Notes under the pieces: generated by a model
Seen by the model: only the letters and a program-made list of their open reading frames with translations
Told to the model about the DNA's origin: nothing
The model's database searches: none
From: Hygrophila difformis
Taxonomy: Eukaryota; Streptophyta; Magnoliopsida; Lamiales; Acanthaceae
Direction of reading: 5' to 3'
DNA length: 64,000 bases
Assembly: GCA_030278955.1 (NCBI GenBank)
Contig: JAOANR010000006.1
Location: forward strand, 10,749,915-10,813,914
Translations under genes and position numbers: made by a program
In this document: in pieces, positions 50,101 to 58,840 of the stretch
How the letters are laid out: each line of letters begins with the position of its first letter
Position numbering within the stretch: the first letter of the stretch is position 1

Positions 50101-51428
50101 CCATTGTCAAGATAAAGGCCATGAATCCGCTCCCTATGTCGTTTGAATTTCGTGCGAGCATGGAAATATGCAGTGTTGCGATCCCCACAACGCACCCATT
50201 TCTCCTTAGACCGCTGAAACCAAAACAATTCCTCCTGTGCCAATAAGGAATTATACTCAGCCTTCAGTTCCTGTTCAAGCAAGAGTAGGCGGACTGAATC
50301 TGTATGTTCCAAAGTACGCCTTATCCCCTCTAGCCTTTTCATCAGTTTCACTTTGCGCCATTTAAAATTCCCTCCTTGAGTCTTCTTAAACTCCAAGGAA
50401 GCAGTTAGAACAGCGTTCAAGTTATCACTCACGGAAGCCGAGTCACCCTTCCAAGCTGACTCCACCACAGTGGCATAATCCTTTATCAGCATCCAAGATG
50501 CTTCCCATCTTCGAGAAGTGGCCTCAAAAACACCTACCTCCGAATGGCAGTGTAACATAATAGGACAGTGATCAGACCCGACCAACGGCAGGACCTTAGC
50601 AAAACCCAAAGGGAACTGAGAAAGCCAAGCAAAGTTGCAAACCGCTCTGTCAAGCTTTTTATAAATGAAACTAGCATCCCCCAGTGGCCGCGACCAGGTG
50701 TATTTACCCCCTTGAGTATTCACACTAAGAAGACCACAATCGTACAGCACGTCACCAAGCTCAGCAGCCCGAGTTGGATTATGCAGACCTCCCCTTACCT
50801 CATCGGCCCCCAGAATTTGATTCCAGTCCCCGACTACTACCCACGCTGCATCAATCCTTTCAGCAACGGATCGAATGCCTTGCCATGTGCTCCGACGTTC
50901 CAAATAACGAGGCGAGGCATAAATCGCTGAGGCAAACCAAGAAAGTTGTCCAGCAGATAATCGCACTGTAATCAATCTGTCCACATCATCAAATACAACA
51001 ACCTGGTAAGGAAGCCCAATTCGCTGAAGAATCCAGACACCCCCAGCTCTCCCCACCGTCTCCTGAACACATACAGGTTCATATCCCAATTGAAAGAAGA
51101 ACAATTGGGACCTAGCAAATTGTGATTGAGGCTCAAGCAGAAAGACCAAATCTGGCCGCAAGCTACGAACATGATCAGAGAGAATACGCCGGGTCGGCCG
51201 ACCAATTATCCCTCCCACATTCCACGACAGAATTTTAAATTGTCTAAAATCCATAAACATAATCAAGAGAGGAAGCATGAGGCAGACCTTAAGACTGCAT
51301 AGCAGACACCCCATCTGGCGGCTTCTCCTCCAACGAATCCGACAGCACAGGCGACGGCACAAGCTTTGGAGTCCGAAGAGCCAAAGGCTGAGAAGAATCC
51401 TCTCCATTAGAAGGAGACGGACGCGCAC
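47160..51428 (-). CDS. LINE copy 3 ORF2: endonuclease-reverse transcriptase-RNase H, intact
   Basis: The open frame is 1422 codons. The endonuclease begins at FKILSWNVGG (about residue 64), so translation more likely starts at MFMDFRQF (ATG at 51258-51260, 28 nt after the ORF1 stop) than at 51428. The endonuclease shows LLEPQS, GDWNQIL and GSDHCPIML. The reverse transcriptase has LSYADDLIL (YADD at 49159-49170, about residue 753). The zf-RVT region has CMLCGSAPETWSHALFYC. RNase H shows LHVDGSSRGNPGRAG, AELSALAAG, CCYSDSKVA and REGNKVADRLARHG, i.e. all acidic sites. RNase H is the extra domain typical of plant L1 lineages. No frameshift or stop is seen, unlike copies 1 and 2, so this copy could be a source element. 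Confidence 0.95.
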   Translation of the reverse strand: MRVRLLLMERILLSLWLFGLQSLCRRLCCRIRWRRSRQMGCLLCSLKVCLMLPLLIMFMDFRQFKILSWNVGGIIGRPTRRILSDHVRSLRPDLVFLLEPQSQFARSQLFFFQLGYEPVCVQETVGRAGGVWILQRIGLPYQVVVFDDVDRLITVRLSAGQLSWFASAIYASPRYLERRSTWQGIRSVAERIDAAWVVVGDWNQILGADEVRGGLHNPTRAAELGDVLYDCGLLSVNTQGGKYTWSRPLGDASFIYKKLDRAVCNFAWLSQFPLGFAKVLPLVGSDHCPIMLHCHSEVGVFEATSRRWEASWMLIKDYATVVESAWKGDSASVSDNLNAVLTASLEFKKTQGGNFKWRKVKLMKRLEGIRRTLEHTDSVRLLLLEQELKAEYNSLLAQEELFWFQRSKEKWVRCGDRNTAYFHARTKFKRHRERIHGLYLDNGNWCEDETVLRDQAREFWQRLYTSPPLQQDGFNQVGDVDIEVPPLSRAGQPEIDSLGQDVLLAEVGEVVTSLKAYSSPGPDGFPALFFKNYWPTVGASVTSFVQQAFRDRYFPQEITRAFICLIPKVTPPTSFGHFRPITLCNVIYKILTKVIVNRIRPVLQQCISSHQSAFLPGRGPVDNGVTLQEILGLVSGSQARSKAVIVKVDIAKAYDNVQWSFLEGCLQEAGLPSSLTELIMYCVRSPSYSLLWNGRPLPDFIPGKGLRQGDPMSPYLFLLVMEKLSVMISAAVSQGHWCSIRFPGSDVSISHLSYADDLILCSTMDRASIVYMARILEKFGVLSGLRINALKSSVLFSSAVSVEDRIWASARLGIPQVDSFGVYLGFPMLVGRRRVRDFAFLVDKIDARLEGWAAKFLNKAGRYTLCRSVLASIPTYFMQIHWLPEGVCKAIDQKVNRFLWKGSQGQGIHLVSWSKSSLPRSSGGLGLRQARIMNIAMIGKLLWGMVHTPDKLWVRLVGGRSLTGDSLVSLPHHTRSPLMRLLQKVLPYLQGGFRFRVGCGEASLWFSRWWENSALCTQVPYVAIQDINLRIKDVVRNGKWRWTEVYTPLPQELLTHICKSPPPPLHQLAEDQWIWVGTASGHYTVKSAYSYLANAGLASSGWRWMWNVAIPEKICFTLWLLSHLSLPVNSLRYARRLAPSPLCMLCGSAPETWSHALFYCAWAKHVWDAVHIPLPLDCEDMPREEVRGFLHGLYITFGSLFLATLWTVWLERNARVFRGCEKSRWQLQRDISFLLSDLVNAQKKPVHQGADLRLVTWHTRRGFDMVLHVDGSSRGNPGRAGMGFVLRTDEGQWKGGGCGFLGHATTLFAELSALAAGLSFVKNVGVSRVCCYSDSKVAIQLLAQPYDPLHPLAALICQVVELRNSFQECVIFHVLREGNKVADRLARHGASIEDFFTTWAFPPDFILGDLAADASGVWFPRV

Positions 51429-52674
51429 GCTTGGGTAAGGAGACCCTATCCTCTTTGGATTGAATGGAGCTCTCAGGAGGAGAGACAGCCTTACCCTGAT
51501 CTTGACGAGGTATGCTGGTCACCCCCACTTCTGTCCCCTTGGCTCCCAAATGAGGCCTTCTCAAAATAGTCACAGGCCCATTGTCAATGGGGCCGAGTTT
51601 ATCTCTGGGCCGGCCCATTCCTTTTTGCGACTCAGTCACTTTTTTGGGCCCCGTGGCCCGTTTCCTCTCCACCTTGATCCAACCGTCCCCTGCGGGCTGA
51701 TCGGGGATCGTGGACACCCCCTCACCACTTGGCACGACCACCACTTCCTTCCCCTTTCCAGCAACCAACCCCTCCGTGATAACCGTCTCCGGTGTTCCAG
51801 ACACCGACGTAGCGACTGCCGGAGGCTGGCTACTCATTGCCGAGGTGGAGACCCCCTTCGCTGCATCAACACCCACCTTACCACTCGTACAGTTTTGACT
51901 TACATGCCCATATTTCTTGCATGAAGTACACAATAAGTGTAAGCCTTCATATGATACTTTGTGCCATTGCTCACCAATCAACACACTGGAAACAAGGGGA
52001 AGACTCAGATCGATTTCCACGCACACCCGAGCATACTTAGATCTATCCACATCTTTGGTCATATCATCAACACGGACCGGACGGCCAAGGGCTGCCGCCA
52101 TCTGAGTAACTATGAACTCATCAAAATACTCCACACATAACCCCGGGAATCTAGCCCACACAACCGTTTTCTTTGGCGTCTCCTCCGATGCTACAAACTC
52201 CGGGCGCCATGGAGTAATGAGTAGGTAACTGTCAAACAACATCCAAGGACCCTTGTTCAAGACCTTAGTTCTCGCCTCCAACTTATCAAATTTCACCAAA
52301 AAATATCCTGCATCCAATTCCCGTAAGTGAAACCCATTCTTCATCTTCCAGACCCTCTCTAACCGATCTTTCAACGCCACATACCCCACCTTCTTCCCCA
52401 AGACGGAGACAATCAAAGCATCCTCCCACGGCTTGCAGATGCGAGCCTTCACGCTTGGATCAATGACGATCCGAGGCTTAAGCCTATCACCGCCAATGAA
52501 GTCTAACACCACCAACTTTTCCTTGTCTGCCACTTCACTGAGAGGAGGCGGCACCGCGGACTTCCCCTCCAATACCATATCTCGAAAAGACGGCTTCAGT
52601 TTGCCGGTGAAGACGAACTCATCCGGAGGGCGGTTAGCGGCTTCCGCAGAGAGCATAGCAACATCAGTACCCAT
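51289..52674 (-). CDS. LINE copy 3 ORF1 (DUF4283/zinc-knuckle RNA-binding protein), intact
   Basis: 461 residues without interruption. The N-terminal region PSFRDMVLEGKSAVPPPL is shared with copy 1. It is followed by a DUF4283-type fold (ICKPWEDALIVSVLGKKVGY; VVWARFPGLCVEYFDEFIV) and a CCHC knuckle (CTSCKKYGHVSQNC) near residue 240. The C-terminal half is Pro/Ser/Lys-rich and disordered-looking. By family knowledge it coats element RNA and escorts it for target-primed reverse transcription. ORF2 opens in a different frame, overlapping the ORF1 3' end. Confidence 0.93.
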   Translation of the reverse strand: MGTDVAMLSAEAANRPPDEFVFTGKLKPSFRDMVLEGKSAVPPPLSEVADKEKLVVLDFIGGDRLKPRIVIDPSVKARICKPWEDALIVSVLGKKVGYVALKDRLERVWKMKNGFHLRELDAGYFLVKFDKLEARTKVLNKGPWMLFDSYLLITPWRPEFVASEETPKKTVVWARFPGLCVEYFDEFIVTQMAAALGRPVRVDDMTKDVDRSKYARVCVEIDLSLPLVSSVLIGEQWHKVSYEGLHLLCTSCKKYGHVSQNCTSGKVGVDAAKGVSTSAMSSQPPAVATSVSGTPETVITEGLVAGKGKEVVVVPSGEGVSTIPDQPAGDGWIKVERKRATGPKKVTESQKGMGRPRDKLGPIDNGPVTILRRPHLGAKGTEVGVTSIPRQDQGKAVSPPESSIQSKEDRVSLPKRARPSPSNGEDSSQPLALRTPKLVPSPVLSDSLEEKPPDGVSAMQS

Positions 52675-52829
52675 CTTTCACCAATTGAAGTTTTTCAACC
52701 AGATTTGGCTTTTTTTGAAACAAAAAGGATATATTTGGCCTTTTTTCCATAATTCCACAACTAAAAGTTGAAATAGTCAAGAGATTCTAAGAAAGCATAC
52801 CTGTGGGAGACAAAGATAAAAGTGTCATT

Positions 52830-54665
52830 CTATTGTAGTACAGAATCAATACTCTGGAAGGCTCTCTCAGCTTCTTCTCGTATACAGGACAGATTTTTTA
52901 CAATCTCATTGCACAGTCTACCCTCAACAAGGTGCACAGGCAACCAGACTTTAGGTTTCACATGAACAACATAATGTAGTGTGGTCTGAAATTCTTGGCC
53001 AGCAACATTGTCAGTCTTTAAATCTCCAATATTTGACTTCCGTGCCTGAAGAATTCAAGATTTGAGAAGCCTCCTATATAAACCAACACACTGGACTCTG
53101 AAACAGAACATAAAACCCAATTCGATAAAAAGAAACTGTCACAATCCTTGACCTCATTTACAGCATTCCTCTTTTTCTTTGGGTGGGTGGGTGGGGAATG
53201 CAAATACACAATTGCATAAATGATGCAGTCAAATGTTTTTGACACAAAAATATCATCACATTAAGTTTATTTTTCTGTGAAAATTGAACATGAGATAAGA
53301 ATAAGATAAAAATTCTTAACCTGTTCAACAGACCATGTCCCCTCAAAGAGTTGGAAGTCTCCTTCAACCATCTTAAAATCAATATCACGTCTCTGAGCAA
53401 AGGGAAATGTCTCCAGATCTCTCTCAAAACAATCAAGAGTGCCTTTTGCATTGAATTTCAAGCCAAATGCCAAGTTCTGCTCCCCAACCTGTTGCATGCA
53501 GTACAAGCAGCATCAAATATACGGATGAAAATGATTATTGGAGAGTCATTTTACTCAAACCAACATGTCCTCAAATCAGTATACCTGATAGAGACGAGCA
53601 AATTTTTCTCTCTTCTCAAGCAACTTGCTAACTGCTAGACCTGGAATGAAATCAGCCAATCTTTCATAATCAGTCAATATATTCCAAGTTGTTTGAAGGC
53701 AGGCCCTCACTGCTACCTTTGATCTAATTCTCCGTTGGTTCATGCCTATCTTTTCTATAGCTATTTCAACTCCATCAACATAACTTTCATAGTTGGGTAG
53801 TAAGTCATCAGCATCCAGCTCCCTTTGACCACCACTATTACCATCGTCTTCATCCTCAGCCTCTGGAGCGTTTCCAGAATCATCCCCAGTATATGCCCTA
53901 ATTAAAGTATACCTAAGAAGTATTAAGGTACACTAAGTTTGGAATAATATGATAGCCAAATGATGAATATTCGTAATATCAAAGCCAAAGTCATCAAAAG
54001 AAGGCCGTCAAGTGTTAACTAAGGTGATCTGAGGTTCATGATTTCCTTGAACAGACCGTCCTTTGCAGCAACATATCACGGCAAAAGCAACTACAATTTG
54101 CAGGGCAGAATTGAGAGTGGGGGAAAACAAAAGAGAAAAGAAAAGTACACCTCAAAGAAAGGATTTTTCCAGTAAGATGACCAAAACATCTGCTAATTAT
54201 AAGTTCAAACTTCAAACCATAAGGTAACATTAGAGAAATTTTGAAATAGCCAAGAAGGATTAACCAAGATAATAACTACACAGATTATCACAGTCTAATT
54301 TCTATATGCTTTGAATCAGGACGACATTCAAATCAACCAGCATCCAAATCAAATCGAACATAGAAAAACTATACTGCACCAACAAAATTCAACAGAAAAA
54401 TCGTGAATCCAGAACAAAAATAAGACAGCCAGTACCTCGCAAAGACATGTGAGGAGGAAGCAACGAAGGCGCCATCGTGGTGAATAAAACGAACAAAAGG
54501 CTTCAATTTGCGCAGTGAAGAGGCTACAAACGCAGATTCAACATCGAATGCGAAGGACTGGGAAGCAACTAAGCTAGAGAATCTGCAGGTTAAGAGAGAT
54601 TTTGCAGAGGGTGATTTAGAGGGAAGTGAAGACAGAATAGGTGGCAAAGAAAGCGCTGAAGCCAT
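52830..54665 (-). CDS. Plastid-targeted SRPBCC (polyketide cyclase/START-like, COQ10-type) protein
   Basis: A 308-residue protein from four exons: 54436-54665, 53585-53897, 53321-53488 and 52830-53045; phases close exactly. The first exon encodes a Ser/Leu-rich N-terminus (MASALSLPPILSSLPSKSPS) that looks like a chloroplast transit peptide. An acidic linker (DEDDGNSGGQRELDADDLLP) follows, then a SRPBCC hydrophobic-pocket fold: TTWNILTDYERLADFIPGLA, then FNAKGTLDCFERDLETFP, then FQLFEGTWSVEQ and TLHYVVHVKPKVWLPVHLVE. The family binds small lipophilic ligands; Arabidopsis has plastid members of unknown substrate. I can assign the fold but not the ligand. It is divergently transcribed from the BODYGUARD-like gene, with only 200-305 bp between start codons. 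Confidence 0.87.
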
Positions 54666-54970
54666 TTGTGATTCGGAGCTCGAGCCTCAGGGTATTTTTA
54701 TTCGACCTGCTGAAAATGTATGTCAATTACCAACCATTACATTAAAATTAACTGCGAAAAATTATAACTCTGGGTAAAATAGTATACATTGTTTAAAAAA
54801 GCCCTTTTAATCAACAATCCCTTCAATTCAAACATCCAGGCCTGCAGTTTTCAACACTTGGTCGTGTGCTCAAGAATGGAATACGTGTTCGTACGACGAC
54901 TACCCCTTCATCCTCTTCTTTTACCAGTCTCTCTGATTCATCTCAACCCCCGCCTCCCTGCATTCCAGCT
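54666..54970. promoter_or_regulatory. Bidirectional promoter region between SRPBCC and BODYGUARD-like genes
   Basis: The minus-strand gene starts at 54665. The plus-strand gene starts at 54971 (or, in the same frame, at 54866). The gap contains an AT-rich part (54725-54800), and both 5' UTRs must fit in it. Shared regulation is an inference from spacing. Confidence 0.5.
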
Positions 54971-57432
54971 ATGTCGCCCCTATCCGCGGTCTTCAGCGCC
55001 AATTTCCCCCCAATCGTTTTACAGACGTTAATTTCTCTCATCAGTGCAATCGTTTTCCTTTTCCTCGACGCACTCGACGCCGTAATGTGTGAGGTCTTCA
55101 GAGTATTGGATCAATTCTTGGAAGGGAAGTCCTCTTCTTGTTACTGTTCGAATGCCCATGACGCGAGAAATGGAGCTTCCATTGGGGCAGACGGGAGGGC
55201 TGAAAATCAGCTGTCCGAGAGCCTCTTTACGAGGAGAAACAGGGTCAGAGAGATGAATTTGGTGAGATTTCCCAATATTAGGTTCCAGAAAAGGGAATTT
55301 TGGATGGAGAAGGGGAATAGATGGTCTGACTGTGGGTGCGAATCCTGCCTTTCGTGGATGAGGAATGGAGCTGATTCCAGGCTTCATTTGATTTTCAGGG
55401 AACCTGAAAGAGGTAGTGACATTTGGCTTTACTGGAATTTGAACTAGTTTGATGCAGATTGACTTTGACTCAGAATTGAAAAGCTTTGATCTGGAAAGAT
55501 ATGAAGTTTAAAATATTGTTTGAGTCAGTGTTGTTAACATTTGAATATATTTGAGCATGAATGATCATTGCAGACCTGGTAAAGATTATTACTCCTGTAC
55601 ATATTTAACTTTCTTTTTTTTTTTCGGTGGGAAGGAGGGCATTATATCAAGAATAGAGAAGAATGGTTGTACATATTTAACTTTGTTTCTATCCTTTCAG
55701 TCATTTTGTTGAGGTTTATTAGTGCCATTGGGATTTGGGAATTTAATTATATCATATACTATGAGGTAATTAAATACTCCTATATAGGCCTAATCAAATC
55801 ATTGATCAACCATTCTCTGTCTCTGTGTTTTCACCTTCGAATTCAGATTATGTGTTAATTGACGTCTTGCTGTGTATATGTGATGTAATTGGTCTGTCTT
55901 TAGACATCCGGTGCGTATGCATTTTTCATTCCAAAAGAAACCTTAGAAAGTGAGGCTGTATATATTTTGGGTAGAGTTATTTCATTATTTTTACAAGTGT
56001 ATATATCAGTATATGCTCCTGCATTTTGCAAGACATTCATTTCATGGACCAAAGTGAACATGAACATTGTTCTTGCATTGTCCAATTGAAGCTAGTTACA
56101 TTTACTCATTGTATATCGGTTTTGCATTGACAGCTACTCCGGGCAACGATTCTGGTGACAAAAGTGTGGAAAATGTAATATTTATTCATGGTTTTCTCTC
56201 ATCTTCATCACTCTGGAAAGAAACTGTGTTCCCTAATCTGTCTGACCATTCGAAGCTAAACTTCAGATTATTTGCTGTTGACCTGTTGGGATTTGGGAAA
56301 AGTCCAAAACCGAGGAACTCTGTGTATACGCTTCAGGACCATCTTGAAATGATTGAAAAGTCTGTGATCCTTCCTTATCGGATGAAATCCTTTCACCTGG
56401 TGGCACACTCCATGGGTTGTGTGATTACACTGGCACTTGCTGCTAAGTACTCAGCATCCGTGAAATCAGTCACTTTAATAGCACCTGTACAGTGATCCTT
56501 CAATATATATACAGCAGTTTCTCCTTGTATTAAATATCATTATTCACTGCTTATGCTGCAACTAATGTGTACTTGTGATTTGAAATTCAGCCTTATTTCT
56601 CTTCTAAAGGGGATGCTAGTTCTGAAGCACTTAGGATACTTGCCCGAAGGCGAATATGGCCTCCATTAGTCTTCAGTTCTGCTTTCATGTCATGGTATGA
56701 GCACCTAGGTCGATGTGCGTGTTTCTTCATTTGCCGTAACCACAGGGTGTGGGAATGGGTGCTGAAGCTACTCACCAGAAAAAGGTGCAGGGTAACTTCT
56801 AACTTCGCATTCTTCATTTACAAAATTTCTGTGTACCTGTGTTCCAATACATTGTAACAGGTATTATAGGGAGATGGGTTAGGATAATACATTGGTGTAG
56901 ACACAATGACAAACATAGAAAGCTTTTAAAAGGCGAGAGGATTTCTTTGCCTCGACAACAACCTAACCCTCGTCTCCTCATCCTGTGTGCATAGATATTA
57001 TGCAATCTTTCTGCTTTCGAAAATGTTTATATTATCAGCATTTAGCTATACTGACATGGTGTCAAGAGATGTTTACAATATTTTCCTTTTCATTTCTTTC
57101 CCTCCAGGGAGCTTCACTTCTCGATCACAGACATGATGCGCCATACTCATCATTCAGCATGGCATACAATGCATAATGTGATATGTGGGGGAGCAAAACT
57201 ACAGGACAAGTACTTGGAAGCCATTACTGCAGCGGGTGTGAGGATCCATGTGGTTCAAGGAACAGAGGATGAGGTGGTGCCGGTGGAGTGCAGCTACGAG
57301 CTGAAAATGAAGGCTCCTGAGATAGAGGTTGAAGTGATACCAAGGGCAGATCATACTAGTGTGATTCTGGGCAGAGAAAAGGAGTTTACTAGCAACTTAG
57401 AGAGGCTGTGGGCTTCAACTCTGCTTGTGTAG
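54971..57432 (+). CDS. BODYGUARD-type alpha/beta hydrolase (cuticle-related extracellular lipase/acyltransferase family)
   Basis: 437 residues from four exons: 54971-55412, 56134-56486, 56591-56784 and 57108-57432; phases close. An in-frame upstream ATG (54866) would add 35 Ser/Thr/Pro-rich residues. I chose 54971 because MSPLSAVF followed by the hydrophobic helix TLISLISAIVFLFLDALDAV and CEVFRVLDQFLEGKSSSCYC resembles the BODYGUARD N-terminus. The hydrolase core has the oxyanion strand VIFIHGFLSSSSLW, nucleophile elbow VAHSMGC, acid in GTEDEVVP and catalytic His in RADHTSVI. The motif RHTHHSAWHTMHN matches the family's HTHN..WHTLHN box. Family members are needed for cutin deposition in epidermal walls. 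The elbow is AHSMG rather than GHSMG. Intron 1 (720 bp) contains the 55-bp LINE tail. Confidence 0.9.
55613..55667 (-). mobile_element. 55-bp ultra-truncated LINE tail in BODYGUARD-like intron 1
   Basis: Identical 17-bp repeats TGTACATATTTAACTTT at 55596-55612 and 55668-55684 flank an insert beginning with a T-rich run on plus and followed by TCGGTGGGAAGGAGGGC. The layout is that of a minus-strand LINE insertion truncated to its last few dozen bases. Confidence 0.8.
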
Positions 57433-58284
57433 CAATGGAGTAAATGTGGTGCGAAAGGGTTCAATAATTGTCCCCTAGAAATCATCTGCAGGCAGCACCA
57501 AAATCCTGCAAATATGATCCAGAAGCCTAAGTATTGAATTGTACATCCAATTTGATCTGAAACGATGTCCCAAGGGTGTATCATTGTAGCCTGTAGGTAG
57601 CCATTTAACATAAGAACACCATTCATTACACACTAAATCCGAATTCAAACCTGATGACCGAGAACATAATCAAAACATATCTCACATTTGAATGTCACAA
57701 TGAGGGGATGAAGACTCGGCAAATGTAGCAATCCCAAAAAAAAAGTTCCTTATTTTTACCATCCAAGTGATGTCTCCTTCAAAGCGTCCAAAATTGAGAA
57801 AATGCTCCATGCCAAAACTGATCCACAAATTTGCTTACGATCATTATCACTTATGATCGGCCAATACTTCATCCGTTCTTTTCTAAGTGACATAGAGAGA
57901 GTTTTGTCACTGTTTATTGAGTAGCTTCGATTCGAGTTTTTAATATAATTATATAATATAAAATATAGTTAAGAGAGATTTTGTTGAATTTGTCTAATCG
58001 TATAGATTTAAAATATGAAATTTTCATAATTTTCCCTACATGCAATTTGAGTTATTAATTATTAAAAATATATATTGAATTGCATTAAATATAGATCCCT
58101 AACACTTAAAAAAGAACTTATGGTATTTGCTTAGGTATTTATTGCCAATTGGATCTGGCCAACAGAAAATCAGACCGCAGTCGGCCCAGAAGTAAATGGG
58201 CCAACTTAATTTCGGTCCAATATCAGACTAGCAAGATTTCTGCGAATTTTTCTTTGTTTCTTTTTCTTTCCGTGTTTAGATTTT
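57433..58284. other. 3' flank of the BODYGUARD-like gene and CBR1 upstream DNA
   Basis: Contains the 3' UTR. A degenerate MITE-like stretch lies at about 57880-58105 (TTGTTGAATTTGTCTAATCG, ATTGAATTGCATTAAATATAG) with poor ends. CGGCCCA at 58182-58188 and TGGGCC at 58197-58202 form site II-like words for the downstream CBR1 gene. No gene is seen. Confidence 0.5.
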
Positions 58285-58430
58285 AATAATAAGCGGGTTA
58301 AGTCCCTTGACTTCCAACGGAAAGTTGGAGAGGTTCGATTCCCATCTGCCCCTTATCCCTCCCTTTAATTCCCCTTTATAATTGTATGGTATGGGCTACC
58401 ACCACCCTTTCCAATGGCTCCTAAAAAAAA
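58285..58430 (+). mobile_element. tRNA-derived SINE, copy 1 (upstream of CBR1)
   Basis: It contains a pol III box B-like word GGTTCGATTCC (58332-58342). Downstream it shares CCCTTATCCCTCC, TTTATAATTGTATGGTATGG and GGCT with the copy at 63218-63389. It ends in an A8 tail. TAATAATAA before it and after the adjoining MITE may be its target duplication, but that sequence is low complexity. Confidence 0.65.
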
Positions 58431-58432
58431 TA

Positions 58433-58630
58433 CTCCCTCCGTCCCACCAAATATGTCCTTCGGAAAATATAGTCGAATTAGGTCTTGTTAGAATCATACG
58501 ATCATGTAGTTTTAGAATATATATTTTACACAATTTTTCATTGTAGATATTTTGAGATATTAACGATTGAAAAAGTGCATTGGATTGTGTGCAGAAGTCA
58601 AACAAGACAAGTTAAATGGGATAGAGGGAG
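58433..58630. mobile_element. Stowaway-type MITE inserted at the SINE tail, upstream of CBR1
   Basis: The left end CTCCCTCCGTCCCACC and right end GGGATAGAGGGAG are inverted ends with TA on both sides (58431-58432, 58631-58632). The core GTCTTGTTAGAATCATACGA and CATTGGATTGTGTGCAGAAG is shared with 62077-62333. Confidence 0.9.
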
Positions 58631-58840
58631 TAATAATAATAAAGCAGCTGCTGCTGCCGAGGCTGAGATTCCCATTATTGGTCACCAGGTACGAAATATA
58701 TTCTCAAGAAAATTGAACGTAAATATTTGCAGTTATTGGCATCTCAGTGACTCAGCCTGCTGTATTTTCGTATAAATTAGGGCTTTCTATTAAATTCCTA
58801 TCTTGATCCGGAATCAGTTTCTTCTACTTGGCAGTTGGCA
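58631..58840 (+). promoter_or_regulatory. CBR1 5' leader with probable leader intron
   Basis: A donor CACCAG|GTACGA at 58689 and an acceptor CTACTTGGCAG ending at 58834, six bases before the ATG, suggest a 5' UTR intron (58689-58834). The presumed leader exon includes GCAGCTGCTGCTGCCG. The transcription start would then lie within or next to the MITE. Confidence 0.45.

Larger units (their letters stand above)
47079..52700 (-). mobile_element. L1-type LINE retrotransposon copy 3 (intact, potentially autonomous)
   Basis: A 5.6-kb element with 16-bp duplications AGATTTGGCTTTTTTT at 47063-47078 and 52701-52716. The duplicated sequence belongs to the right arm of foldback B, proving the LINE arrived later. 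ORF1 and ORF2 are both open with all catalytic words present. The A-tail at the left is very short beyond the shared T run. Only about 26 nt of leader precede the ORF1 ATG, so a complete promoter may be lacking. Confidence 0.95.
46067..52748. mobile_element. Foldback element B, Mutator-like, interrupted by LINE copy 3
   Basis: The left end is GGAAAAAAGGCCAAATATAT (46067) and the right end is its near-perfect inverse finishing TTTGGCCTTTTTTCC at 52748. The same 11-bp sequence ATAATTCCACA flanks both (46056-46066, 52749-52759). An 11-bp duplication with long inverted ends fits Mutator-like transposons. The LINE at 47079-52700 sits in the right arm; without it the element is about 1.06 kb, of which about 480 bp per arm pair up. 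No transposase is present. The ends match element A, so the two belong to one family. Confidence 0.82.

Noticed and set aside
54508..54777. 89-codon plus-strand frame
   Set aside because: Antisense to the first exon of the SRPBCC gene, whose splice phases and transit peptide are convincing.
56985..57176. Alternative frame reading through the BODYGUARD-like exon 4 start
   Set aside because: Its reading of exon 4 destroys the RHTHHSAWHTMHN family motif; the chosen splice keeps it.
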